Shown: piece by piece, positions 16,418 to 24,613 of the stretch
How the letters are laid out: each line of letters opens with the position of its first letter
Position numbering within the stretch: position 1 is the first letter of the stretch
Assembly: GCA_963785755.1 (NCBI GenBank)
Contig: CAWAXG010000075.1
Coordinates: 124,001-188,000 of the forward strand
Reading direction: 5' to 3'
DNA length: 64,000 nucleotides
DNA from: JACCXG01 sp963785755
Lineage (GTDB): Bacteria; Acidobacteriota; Vicinamibacteria; Vicinamibacterales; 2-12-FULL-66-21
Notes under the pieces: generated by a model
The model's input: the letters and a program-made list of their open reading frames with translations, nothing else
Databases searched by the model: none
Told to the model about the DNA's origin: nothing
Program-made: the position numbers and the translations under genes

Positions 16418-17051
16418 GTGTGTGCCGTGCCATTGCACGTTGTGGAACACCCGGTCGTGCACGATGCGCTCGCGACGCTGCGCGATGTCTCGACGCCGCC
16501 CGAACTCTTTCGCCGCATGGCGGTCCGGATCAGTCTGCTGCTTGCGGCTGAAGCCACCCGGGACGTGCCATCCGAACCGGTATCCGTGCAGACGCCGCTC
16601 GGACCGGCCGAGGGCCGCCGTGTGCGGAGCCGAGTCGTGGTCGTGCCGGTGCTGCGGGCCGGTCTGGGAATGCTGGATGCCGTGCTGGAGCTGCTGCCCG
16701 AGGCGCGCGTCGGCCACATCGGCCTGCAGCGGGACGAGCTGACCGCGGTCGCCTCGCAGGTCCTATTCCAAGCTGCCCTCGGATCTCCGGGGTAGCTACG
16801 TCCTGATCATCGACCCGATGCTGGCGACGGGCGGCAGCGCCGTCGCCGCGCTCGATCTCCTGCGGGTCGCCGGGGCCACCGACATCAGGATGATCTGCAT
16901 CGTTGCCGCGCCTGAAGGCGTCGCGCTGGTCGAGCGGCATCATCCGAACGTGCACATTTACACGCCAGTCGTCGATCTCGGACTCAACGCGCACAAGTTC
17001 ATCGTGCCGGGTCTGGGGGATTTCGGCGACCGGTTGTATGGTACGGCGTAA
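16418..17051 (+). pseudogene. upp: Uracil phosphoribosyltransferase, one frameshift
   Basis: Pyrimidine salvage enzyme (uracil plus PRPP to UMP). The first frame (PLHVVEHPVVHDALATLRD, VVVPVLRAGLGMLDAV, GHIGLQRDELTAVAS) is lost after about 16760. Another frame continues YSKLPSDLRGSYVLIIDPMLATGGSA, with the PRPP loop, and ends GDFGDRLYGTA at 17051. Removing one base near 16760-16763 restores a protein of about 210 residues. The GTG at 16418 is preceded by AGGTGA at a good distance; GTG 16427 is an alternative. As written the product would lack the PRPP site. Divergent from the nucleoside-salvage operon. Confidence 0.88.
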
Positions 17052-17108
17052 CCGGATCGACCCTAACCTCGTCTGCGCCAGGCGGCTGGGGGCCTGGGGA
17101 GAACGCCC

Positions 17109-17954
17109 ATGAGCACGCGGGAAAAACCACCCACCGTCGAGGAAACGCGAAAAGAACGCCGAAAGAGCGACGAGTGGCGCACGGCGCTGACCTGCATCGA
17201 ACCGAACAAGATTCTCGTCCGCGGCTATGCCCTCGACGAGGTCATGGGGCGGCTGACGTTCGGCGAAGCGATCTATCTGCTGTTCATGGGTGAAATCCCG
17301 TCACCGGGGATCGGCCGGGTGATGGAGGCGATGCTGGTCTCCTTCATCGACCACGGGACGACGCCGCCGTCGACGCTGGCGGCGCGCAATACGGCCACGA
17401 CCGGCGCGGCGCTGCGCGCGTGCGTCGCCGCCGGCCTGCTGGGCTTCGGCAAATATCACGGCGGCGACATCGAGAGCTGCATGCAGTTTCTCGACAACGG
17501 GCTCGAGATGGTTCGCAAGGGCTCGTCGTACCGGGAGGCCGCCGAGCGGCTGGTCGAAGAGTGCAGGAAGTCGAACGAAACGCCGCCGGGATTCGGGCAC
17601 CGCTTCCACACGCGGGATCCGCGCGCCGCGCGGCTGTTCCAGATGGCACTGGAGCTCGAAGTCGAGGCGGAGCACATTCAGATGATTCGCGCGGTCGAGA
17701 TCGTGCTGCACGAGCGCGGGAGGGACGAAAAGGCGCTGCCCGTCAACATCGACGGCGCCATCGCGGCGGTCTGCGGCGACATCGGCATCCCGCCGAGCAT
17801 CGCCAACGCGCTGTTCATCATCTCGCGCGTCCCCGGCATCGCGGCGCACGCCGAAGAGGAGCGCGTGCGGCAGACGCCGATGCGCCAGATCGATCCCAAG
17901 GATCACAGCTACGACGGCCCATCGGAGCGGCGACTGCCCGAACGGCGCAAGTAG
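17109..17954 (+). CDS. Citryl-CoA lyase / short citrate synthase-like protein
   Basis: A 281-residue member of the citrate synthase superfamily that lacks the N-terminal part of true citrate synthases, as in citryl-CoA lyases. Landmarks are GRLTFGEAIYLLFMGE, GFGHRFHTRDPRA (a substrate-binding His) and NIDGAIAAVCGDIG (the Asp region). Citryl-CoA lyase cleaves citryl-CoA to acetyl-CoA and oxaloacetate. No citryl-CoA synthetase or other carbon-cycle gene is in the window, so another acyl-CoA may be the substrate. ATG 17109 follows a GGGGAG site. Confidence 0.75.
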   Translation: MSTREKPPTVEETRKERRKSDEWRTALTCIEPNKILVRGYALDEVMGRLTFGEAIYLLFMGEIPSPGIGRVMEAMLVSFIDHGTTPPSTLAARNTATTGAALRACVAAGLLGFGKYHGGDIESCMQFLDNGLEMVRKGSSYREAAERLVEECRKSNETPPGFGHRFHTRDPRAARLFQMALELEVEAEHIQMIRAVEIVLHERGRDEKALPVNIDGAIAAVCGDIGIPPSIANALFIISRVPGIAAHAEEERVRQTPMRQIDPKDHSYDGPSERRLPERRK

Positions 17955-17960
17955 GAGACC

Positions 17961-18060
17961 GGTCTGGACTCGGGGCTGGGGACTCGGGCTTGTCTCGGGA
18001 TCGGGGATCACGTCGGTGATCGGGATCACGTCGGGATCGGTGATCAGGGATCTCGAGGAG
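17961..18060. repeat. Degenerate 7-bp-period array (GGGATC/CTCGGGG type)
   Basis: About 100 bp between the stop at 17954 and the tRNA gene is made of short repeated words: GACTCGG at 17967 and 17981, then GATC-centred words at 17999, 18006, 18018, 18024, 18035, 18042 and 18049, several spaced by 7. No open frame or promoter is recognisable in it. Confidence 0.55.
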
Positions 18061-18130
18061 GGACGTGCAAAACCGCGACGACTCAGCCTGCCAGCCGTAG
18101 CTCGTTCAGTGATCCACTATGAGCGTAGGT

Positions 18131-18205
18131 TGGTGGGCGCTAGTGGATTCGAACCACTGACCCCCGCCGTGTGAAGGCGGTGCTCTACCGCTGAGCCAAG
18201 CGCCC
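18131..18205 (-). tRNA. tRNA-Val (anticodon CAC)
   Basis: The minus strand from 18205 reads GGGCGCTTGGCTCAGCGGTA, and the acceptor stem GGGCGCT pairs with AGCGCCC at 18141-18135. The anticodon arm is CCGCC-TTCACAC-GGCGG, giving anticodon CAC, which reads GUG valine codons. The T arm is CAGTGGTTCGAATCCACT-like with a standard TTCGAAT loop. The 3' CCA is encoded (18133-18131). No other RNA gene is adjacent; heptamer arrays lie on both sides. Confidence 0.95.
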
Positions 18206-18268
18206 AACCTTGCTGGAAACACCGAGTTTATCCCACCGCTGCCCCGTGGGCAACGGCTGGACAAGCCC

Positions 18269-18310
18269 GAGTCCCGAGTCCCGAGTCCCCAGCTCAGTCC
18301 CGAGCGTGAG
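18269..18310. repeat. Heptamer array, three perfect GAGTCCC units
   Basis: GAGTCCC is repeated exactly at 18269, 18276 and 18283, then decays to CAGCTCA and GTCCCGA. It sits between the tRNA-Val gene and the stop of the DUF3224 gene. Confidence 0.7.
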
Positions 18311-18316
18311 TTCCAC

Positions 18317-18829
18317 CTACTTCTTGCCTTCGAGGGTGTAGTCGAACTCGTATGAATGCTTTCCGTCCGCAATGATGATCCGCATCGTCCCCGAAACGCC
18401 GGCCAGCTGACCTGTGCCCGAATCCGGCACTACGCTGATCGTGAGTGATGGTGCACCGCGAGCCATCGTGCCCGAGTGTTGAAGAGCGAAGGTTCCTGAC
18501 CTGCCACGCAGTGTCCCGGTGACCTTCTCGATCGCGACGTAGCCGGCCGATCCCTTCATGTCGGTCATCGCCGTCAGCATCTGTCCCTGGCTGGTGCCCT
18601 CGAGATCGCCGTGAAACTGCTTGGCGATCGTCATGCGGCCGAGCAGAGGCTCGTCAGTCTTGTCGTCCTGAGGCGTCAACTTGACGTCGAACGTTCCAAC
18701 GGCTTTCTCGGCCGCCGCCTCAGATGTCATTGCGCTGCTCATTGAATCTCCCCTCAGGCGCACGGACGGACAGACCGTCAGGACGATCGCGATCGCAATG
18801 ACCACTCCTGCGCCGGACCACAACTTCAT
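18317..18829 (-). CDS. DUF3224 protein, exported
   Basis: A 170-residue protein. An N-terminal hydrophobic segment (VVIAIAIVLTVCPSV) suggests export or membrane anchoring. The rest matches DUF3224: VGTFDVKLTPQDD, then FHGDLEGTSQGQML, GSAGYVAIEKVTGTL, and VVPDSGTGQLAGVSGTM. The family has a lipocalin-like/allene-oxide-cyclase-like beta-barrel and no proven activity. The ATG at 18829 begins the hydrophobic segment. It is divergent from the ADOP permease; the 270 bp between (18830-19099) shows no other gene I can support. Confidence 0.85.
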   Translation of the reverse strand: MKLWSGAGVVIAIAIVLTVCPSVRLRGDSMSSAMTSEAAAEKAVGTFDVKLTPQDDKTDEPLLGRMTIAKQFHGDLEGTSQGQMLTAMTDMKGSAGYVAIEKVTGTLRGRSGTFALQHSGTMARGAPSLTISVVPDSGTGQLAGVSGTMRIIIADGKHSYEFDYTLEGKK

Positions 18830-19099
18830 GATGGCTCCAGTACCGATAGGCGTCGCTGTCAGAAGTCAGCCCCGATCCTACCGGATTCCTGGAGTCGTTT
18901 TTGACGCGGGCGCACCGGCAGCTTAATGTTCGCCATTGACCGGGTTGTCCAGCGAACAAGCACATCAGCCGCTTCGGGGCGGGCGCGTCCGGGTTCGGAC
19001 AACTCAGTCCCAGAGGCGAGCGCCCGTTGCCACCTCAGGTGTCGACTTTCGCGCGTTCCGTTCGGGAATCGAGGCAGTGAAGTTGCACGAGGAACACTG

Positions 19100-21556
19100 A
19101 TGGATCTTCGAGTCGCCTGGCGCGGCCTGCGCCGAACCCCGGCTTTTGCGCTGCTGGTCATCGTCACGCTGGCCGTAGGCATCGGTGCCACGACCACGAT
19201 GTTCAGCACCGTGTGGGCCGTCTACCTGCGGCCGTTGCCCTTCCCGCAGCAGGAGCGTCTCGTCACCGTCTGGGAGAGTGATCCCAGGACCAACGAAGCC
19301 CAGCGACGGCTGACGCCGGCGAACTTTGCGGATTGGGAGGCGGAGTCGACCTCCTTCGACGCGCTCGGCGTCCTGCCCAACTGGTCGGGCCAGCCGTGGC
19401 CGTTCAATGTCGCCGGACGCGATGGCCTCGAGCGCGTGGCAGGCATCTACGCGTCATCGGGCTTCTTCCGCGTCATGGGCGTGCCGCCGCTGCTCGGGCG
19501 GGTATTCGGGAGCGACGAGGATCGGACTCGCGGCACGCGATCCGTCGTCATCAGCCATGCTCTCTGGCAAGCGCGATTCGGAAGCGATCAGTCGATCGTC
19601 GGACGAAGCCTCGAGGTCGACACGTTCAGGGGCGGCGCGTTCACGATTGTCGGCGTGATGCCGGCACACTTCGATTTCCCGCAGGGCGCGCAGATCTGGC
19701 TGTCGCTCGCCGACTGGGGGGGCGGAGCGATGCCGTCGCCGCGCTCCACGAATCGGTGCTGCGCCTGGTACACGACGTTTGGACGACTGAAGCCGGGTGT
19801 CTCGCGGGAACAGGCGGCCGCTGAGCTCACGGCGATCGCGCGACGCACATCCGCGGCTCATCCCGAAGGCGCCGCCGTGTCCCACGTCAGGATCCTGCCG
19901 ATGCGGGAAACCCTCGTCGGGGCGCACAGGACCACGGTGTTCGCCCTCTTCGGCGCCGTGGCATGCATCCTTCTCATCGGCTGCGCCAACGTCGCGAACC
20001 TGCTCCTCACGCGGGCAGTCGGCCGTCGCAGGGAAGTAGCGACGCGGCTCGCGCTGGGCGCAACCCGGCTGCGCATCGCCCGGCAGTTCCTGCTGGAAAG
20101 CCTCCTTCTCGGCGGCGTCGGCGCGCTTCTCGGTGTCCTGGTGTCGCTCTGGGCGCAGGACCTCATCGCAACCACGTTCGCAGAGCGGGTTCCCCTGATC
20201 GAGGACATGCGGCTCGACAGAACGGTGCTGGCGTTTTCAATCGCGCTCTCGCTCGCGGTCAGCACGCTCTGCGGATTGACGCCACTGGTCGACTGGCGTA
20301 CTGCCGGGTGGAGCGCCCGCGGTCACACCGAAACCCGTCAGACCCGCCGTCTCAGACAGACGCTCGTCGTTTGCGAGGTCGCGCTGGCCGTGGCAGTCGT
20401 GGCGACCGCCGGGCTTCTCGTGAGAACGGTGACGAAGCTTCGAGCGGTCGACGTCGGCTTCGACACGAGCCAGACGCTCGTCGTCTCTACGGATCTCAGC
20501 ACCTCCCCCTTGCGCGAGCGGGGCGCCTCCGCCCGCTTCCTCACCGAGCTCATTCCGCGGCTCGAACGCCTTCCAGGAGTTCGCTCGGTTGCGGCAGCCA
20601 CCGGCGTGCCCTTCGAAGGCGGCCCGGCAAGCCAGCCGATCACGAGGCAACAGGATCCGGTGCGTCCGAACGCCTCCTCTCCGCAGATCGTGCACACGGC
20701 GGTCACCCCCGGTTACTTCTCGACCATGGCCATGACACTGAAACGCGGACGGGGCTTCACCGAACGCGATGGCGCGGAGGACGCGCTCGTGGCGATCGTC
20801 AATGAGACCGCCGCCCGCCGCTACTGGCCGGGAGAGGATCCGATCGGCAAACGCTTCGCCGTCGGCAGCCTCGAACGCTTCGGCAGCTTCCGTCAGGTGC
20901 GCGAAGGAGAGGTCGAGTGGCGCGAGATCGTCGGCGTGGTTTCGGACATCCGTTCGGCCGGTTTCGCCGTGGCCGTTCAACCGGAGGTTTACTACAGCTA
21001 TCGGCAGTTCCCTTTGTACAACTCCTCCCTGCTCATCCGCAGCGCGACCGATCCGATCTCGCAGATTCCCGCGGTCAGGCGGGAGCTGGCGGCCGTCAAC
21101 AGCCGCGCCGTGATCAGCCAGGTGCGCACGCTCGAAGACGTCGCCGATCGCTCGATTGCGGATCACGTGTTGCGGGCGACCATGGCGACGGTGTTCTCAG
21201 CGCTGGCGATGCTCCTCGGGATCTGCGGCATCTACGGCGTGATGTCGTACACCGTCGTGCAGCGAACCAAGGAGATCGGAATCCGGGTCGCGCTCGGTGC
21301 GCGCAGTACCGAGGTCGCCCGTCTCGTGATCGGCCAGGCCCTGTCCCTGACCGGGATCGGGCTGGTCATCGGGTTGGCCGCGGCGTACGCCGTCGCGCGC
21401 TCGATTACGAGCCTCTTCTTCGGTGTCGGCCCCGCCGACGTTCCGGCGCTGGCGGTCACCTGCCTGCTGGCGATCGCGGCGACCATCCTGGCGGCGCTGT
21501 GGCCGACGCGCCGGGCATTGCGCGTCGAGCCGACAGTCGCGCTGCGCGAGGATTAG
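19100..21556 (+). CDS. ABC transporter permease, ADOP/MacB-FtsX family
   Basis: An 818-residue permease with duplicated architecture: N-terminal helix, MacB periplasmic core domain, three FtsX helices (about 280-430), a second N-helix (RRLRQTLVVCEVALAVAVV), a second core domain and a last set of helices ending RRALRVEPTVALRED. This duplicated form is typical of the ADOP family of Acidobacteria. It needs a MacB/LolD-type ATPase, which is not adjacent; one is encoded at 5720. The ATG at 19100 follows GAGGA at a good distance; the in-frame sequence upstream is not protein-like. Substrate unknown. Confidence 0.92.
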   Translation: MDLRVAWRGLRRTPAFALLVIVTLAVGIGATTTMFSTVWAVYLRPLPFPQQERLVTVWESDPRTNEAQRRLTPANFADWEAESTSFDALGVLPNWSGQPWPFNVAGRDGLERVAGIYASSGFFRVMGVPPLLGRVFGSDEDRTRGTRSVVISHALWQARFGSDQSIVGRSLEVDTFRGGAFTIVGVMPAHFDFPQGAQIWLSLADWGGGAMPSPRSTNRCCAWYTTFGRLKPGVSREQAAAELTAIARRTSAAHPEGAAVSHVRILPMRETLVGAHRTTVFALFGAVACILLIGCANVANLLLTRAVGRRREVATRLALGATRLRIARQFLLESLLLGGVGALLGVLVSLWAQDLIATTFAERVPLIEDMRLDRTVLAFSIALSLAVSTLCGLTPLVDWRTAGWSARGHTETRQTRRLRQTLVVCEVALAVAVVATAGLLVRTVTKLRAVDVGFDTSQTLVVSTDLSTSPLRERGASARFLTELIPRLERLPGVRSVAAATGVPFEGGPASQPITRQQDPVRPNASSPQIVHTAVTPGYFSTMAMTLKRGRGFTERDGAEDALVAIVNETAARRYWPGEDPIGKRFAVGSLERFGSFRQVREGEVEWREIVGVVSDIRSAGFAVAVQPEVYYSYRQFPLYNSSLLIRSATDPISQIPAVRRELAAVNSRAVISQVRTLEDVADRSIADHVLRATMATVFSALAMLLGICGIYGVMSYTVVQRTKEIGIRVALGARSTEVARLVIGQALSLTGIGLVIGLAAAYAVARSITSLFFGVGPADVPALAVTCLLAIAATILAALWPTRRALRVEPTVALRED

Positions 21557-21568
21557 CAGCGGATCCGG

Positions 21569-22057
21569 CTAGTCGCTCGCCCGCGGTCCGATCACCTCGC
21601 GGGAGAGCTGACGGATCGCGCCGAGGTGATAGGCGAGATGAATGACGCTCCCGATCGCTTCGGTCATGCTCTCCTGGCTCCAGTCGGTGCGCGCGGCAAT
21701 GGCTTCCGTCCACGCGTTCGCCTCGGCCGCCAACGCGGCGCGGAGCGTCCGCCAGTCCTCGTCGGATACCGTCAGGCGCTTCCAGCTCTCGGAGTAATTG
21801 GCATCGTGGAACGGGTCGTCGCCTCGCGCCCATCGGTTCAGCAGGTGCAGGCCATAGCGGAGGTGGTCGACGTGCGCCGCGATGGAGGGACGCCCCTCGC
21901 GATGAACGCTCGCAGCCGATGCGGTCAGGGCGTCGAGCGATTTCAACAGTCCCCGGTCGCCACGATTGAGAAAGAACGCCGCGTCCCGGGGACCAGCGAG
22001 GATTTCCGTGAGCAGGCCCCCGAGCGCGCCGCGAAACTGAGCGTGTGGTTCAGGCAT
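21569..22057 (-). CDS. DinB-like four-helix protein
   Basis: A 162-residue protein with the DinB/YfiT arrangement of metal ligands: His62 or His65 in IAAHVDHLRYGL, and His140 and His144 in VIHLAYHLGAIRQ. The fold is a four-helix bundle; relatives include putative metal-dependent thiol S-transferases such as bacillithiol transferases. The substrate here cannot be deduced. It is convergent with the ADOP permease, with 12 bp between the stops. Confidence 0.8.
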   Translation of the reverse strand: MPEPHAQFRGALGGLLTEILAGPRDAAFFLNRGDRGLLKSLDALTASAASVHREGRPSIAAHVDHLRYGLHLLNRWARGDDPFHDANYSESWKRLTVSDEDWRTLRAALAAEANAWTEAIAARTDWSQESMTEAIGSVIHLAYHLGAIRQLSREVIGPRASD

Positions 22058-22116
22058 GTGCCATTGTGCCGCGCGACGCGAGGCTCTGGCGCATCCATCG
22101 AGGAAGCAGCGGGCTG

Positions 22117-22677
22117 TTACGAGCCGCCCTTCTTGGCCTGGTCGGCGAGGATGGTGAGAATTCGCGTATAGCGCTCGTCGGCGGCCGAAAAGGACTTCAG
22201 GTATTCGTCCTCGGAGAGCTTCGACTTCTTCCAGTCGCCGTCGAAGGCGACCGTCTTGTTGCCCTGCTCCCAGCTGTCCGGTGCGTTATCGCCCGGCTTC
22301 GCGACGAGCCCGTCCGCTCCGACGTCCATGACGAACACTTTCGACCCTGCAACCGCGGCGGAGTTCAGGTCGATGTAGATGTCGCGATAGTCTTTCTTGT
22401 CGAGCTTCGCTGTGAGCAACGACGGTGCGGAGTACTTCGCCGAGACAACCAGGAGCTGCGCGCCCTGGAAGTACAGCGCGGCGACGAAGGCGTCCTTGTC
22501 CGACGGATCCGGCGCCGCGATGCTATCGAGCTTGAGCCGGTCCAGGGCGTCGCCGAGTTGCTTCGCGGCGGCGCTCGATCGGGAGTCCTGGGCCACGGCG
22601 GCGGCGACGAACGTGAAGGTCAGGATCGTCAGGAAAGAAGCAACGCGGCAAGCGGCACGATGCTGGTGCGTGGGCAT
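22117..22677 (-). CDS. Secreted protein of unknown function
   Basis: I do not recognise this 186-residue protein. A start at ATG 22677 gives a clear signal peptide (VASFLTILTFTFVAAAVAQ). The mature part alternates strands and helices (AFVAALYFQGAQLLVVSA, DIYIDLNSAAVAGSKVFV) and ends with a Lys-rich helix. There is no cysteine after the signal region, so it is probably soluble in the periplasm. An in-frame start at 22734 would overlap the neighbouring gene and has no signal-like feature. Confidence 0.65.
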   Translation of the reverse strand: MPTHQHRAACRVASFLTILTFTFVAAAVAQDSRSSAAAKQLGDALDRLKLDSIAAPDPSDKDAFVAALYFQGAQLLVVSAKYSAPSLLTAKLDKKDYRDIYIDLNSAAVAGSKVFVMDVGADGLVAKPGDNAPDSWEQGNKTVAFDGDWKKSKLSEDEYLKSFSAADERYTRILTILADQAKKGGS

Positions 22678-22730
22678 GGCAACCTCAAGGGGAGAGTGTG
22701 CCCACGTTCTACCATCGCCGGGGAACTGCG

Positions 22731-23198
22731 TCAACCGATGAAAAGCGGGTCTTCTTCTTCGGAACGGCTCGTGCGGCGCCGCCAGTCGTGGCCGGCGCGC
22801 AGGACGCGCAGGCCGGCCGTGACCGCGGCCACGATCGCGAGTCCTTCCCGGGCCGGCGTCACGATGGCCTGCTGGACGATGGCCGACGTCTGCTCCACGC
22901 GCTGCGACAGATCTGTCATCAGCCGGTCGACTTTACCGACCTGGGCGCTGGCGAGCGCCGCCGTCTTCGAGGCCTCGTCGGCGAGCGAATTCGCTTTGGC
23001 GATGAGCGGACGAATTTCTTCCCGGACGGAGGTGATGGTCTGCTGGGCCGTCGTGATGGCCTGCTGCGCCTTGCCGAGCGCCTCCCGCGCCTGGCGCGCG
23101 ACCTTCGCGGCGGTGATGATCGCGAAGACCTGGATCAGCGCGATCACCAGCGTCGCCGCGGCGATGATCCCGAGGAACACGCGATCCCAATCGGTCAC
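22731..23198 (-). CDS. DUF948-like membrane-anchored coiled-coil protein
   Basis: A 155-residue protein with one N-terminal membrane helix (VFLGIIAAATLVIALIQVFA), followed by a long amphipathic helix rich in Ala, Gln and Glu (QQAITTAQQTITSVREEI) as in DUF948 proteins. It overlaps the YtxH-like gene by 4 bp. The pair is a common envelope or stress-associated arrangement; function unknown. Confidence 0.7.
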   Translation of the reverse strand: MTDWDRVFLGIIAAATLVIALIQVFAIITAAKVARQAREALGKAQQAITTAQQTITSVREEIRPLIAKANSLADEASKTAALASAQVGKVDRLMTDLSQRVEQTSAIVQQAIVTPAREGLAIVAAVTAGLRVLRAGHDWRRRTSRSEEEDPLFIG

Positions 23199-23488
23199 AA
23201 CGTGTCCGGCGTCCCTGGCGCCTGGCCTCCCCGAGCCTGGTTGTAGGCCTCGCGGCCGCGCTCGACGGCCGACGAGAAGGTGTCGCGCTGCCGGTTGATG
23301 AACTCGCGGCCCTGGCGGGCGGCGTGCTCGGCTCGCTCTCGACCTTCCTTGGCCTTTTCAGCGAGGATCCGCCGTGTCTCCTCGCCTGTCGTCGGCGCCA
23401 TCAGGAGCGCAACCGCCGCTCCCGCCACCGCTCCCAGGACGAATGCGATGATGATCGTTCCCGCTGCCGACCCGTCGTCCCTAACCAT
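23195..23488 (-). CDS. YtxH-domain protein
   Basis: A 97-residue protein with the YtxH pattern: a glycine/alanine-rich membrane helix (AFVLGAVAGAAVALLMAP), then TTGEETRRILAEKAKEG and a charged helix. YtxH proteins are small general-stress membrane proteins of unknown mechanism. It lies 71 bp downstream of mlaD in the same direction and is translationally coupled to the DUF948-like gene. Confidence 0.82.
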   Translation of the reverse strand: MVRDDGSAAGTIIIAFVLGAVAGAAVALLMAPTTGEETRRILAEKAKEGRERAEHAARQGREFINRQRDTFSSAVERGREAYNQARGGQAPGTPDTL

Positions 23489-23559
23489 CTTTGCAGCTCC
23501 TGTGTCGATTCTGCGGCGGCGGCCCAGGCACAGCCGCTCCCGGCGTCGAACGCCGCGCG

Positions 23560-24600
23560 CTAAAAGATGCTGACCCGCACGTTCAGGTATTTCCTGGGAT
23601 CCTTGCGGATGTCGCCGATCAGCTGCCGCAGCTCGCTCGCGGCGGCATTCATGTTCTCATACAACTGCTTGTCTTTCAGCAACTGCCCGGCGCTGCCCTC
23701 TCCTTTCTGAAGATTCTCGGTCAGCACATCGATCCGGGCCGTCAGCGAATTGAACTTGTCGTAGAGCTCGCGCTCGGTCAACAGCCGGCCGACCGTGTTG
23801 TCGTTGCGGTTCATCCGGGCCGTGACCTGATCGAAATTGGCAGACGCCGACGAGAGGTTTCGGGCCAGCGACTCGTCCTTCAGGAGCCGGCCAAGGCTGC
23901 CCTCGCCGGCGTTGATTCGTCTGGTCGTCTCCTGAATATCGGTGAGCGCCGCGTTGAACGTCTTGTACACCTCGGGATCGCGGATCAGCATCGCCAGTGT
24001 GCCGCGGCCGCGGCCGAGCTCATTGGCGACGACCCCGGCCGACGCGATCAGCGAGTTGACCTCCTTGTAGATCTGTTCGTCCGTGAACAACTTGCCGACG
24101 GTTCCCTTCCCGGCCCGGATGTCCCGCAGGATGCCCGTCACCTGCTCCAGCGACTGGGTCGCCCCTTCGGCGACGTCCGCGAGCTGGCCGGGAGCCCGGC
24201 CGGCCGGCAGGAACTCGCCATCCTCGAGAGGCTTCCCCTGCGTCGAGGGGGAGATGTCGATCACCGGTTCTCCAAGCAGGCTGAGGGAACCGATCGACGC
24301 ACGGGATTCCGTCGTAATCCGCGACTTGTGCTCGTCGTTGACTCTGAGCGTCACTTCGACTTCCGCCCCTTCGAGCGCGACCTCGTCGACCTTGCCGACC
24401 TCGACGCCGGCGACGCGGACGACCGCGCCGCTCTTCAGGCCTTTGACGTCGGGAAATTTCGTCTTGAGACGGTACTGCTGCCAGGTGAAGCCACCCTGAC
24501 CGCCGACGGCGATGATCAACATCACGGCGAGCGCGATCGCCGCGACCGCGACGATACCGATCTTCAGCTCGGCCCAGGCAAGCGATCGTGTGCGTGGCAT
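23560..24600 (-). CDS. mlaD: MCE/MlaD-family lipid transport protein
   Basis: Periplasmic lipid-binding subunit of an Mla-type transporter. Residues 12-33 form the membrane anchor; the MCE domain spans about 40-118 (KTKFPDVKGLKSGAVVRVAGVEVG...GEPVIDI). Residues 164-333 hold five tandem units of exactly 34 residues, each starting GxGTxGxLhxDxxhY (at 164, 198, 232, 266, 300). The units look helical and could extend the MCE ring across the periplasm; that is inference. It is third in the mlaE-mlaF-mlaD order, 13 bp after mlaF. Ends RKYLNVRVSIF. Confidence 0.9.
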   Translation of the reverse strand: MPRTRSLAWAELKIGIVAVAAIALAVMLIIAVGGQGGFTWQQYRLKTKFPDVKGLKSGAVVRVAGVEVGKVDEVALEGAEVEVTLRVNDEHKSRITTESRASIGSLSLLGEPVIDISPSTQGKPLEDGEFLPAGRAPGQLADVAEGATQSLEQVTGILRDIRAGKGTVGKLFTDEQIYKEVNSLIASAGVVANELGRGRGTLAMLIRDPEVYKTFNAALTDIQETTRRINAGEGSLGRLLKDESLARNLSSASANFDQVTARMNRNDNTVGRLLTERELYDKFNSLTARIDVLTENLQKGEGSAGQLLKDKQLYENMNAAASELRQLIGDIRKDPRKYLNVRVSIF

Positions 24601-24613
24601 AGATCAGGGTTCC

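Noticed and set aside
18269..18310. Possible CRISPR-like repeat
   Set aside because: Units are 7 bp with no spacers and no cas genes are in the window.
18900..19060. Integron attC-like or mobile-element remnant between DUF3224 and the ADOP permease
   Set aside because: No paired core sites (GTTRRRY/RYYYAAC) or integrase; the resemblance is too vague to support.
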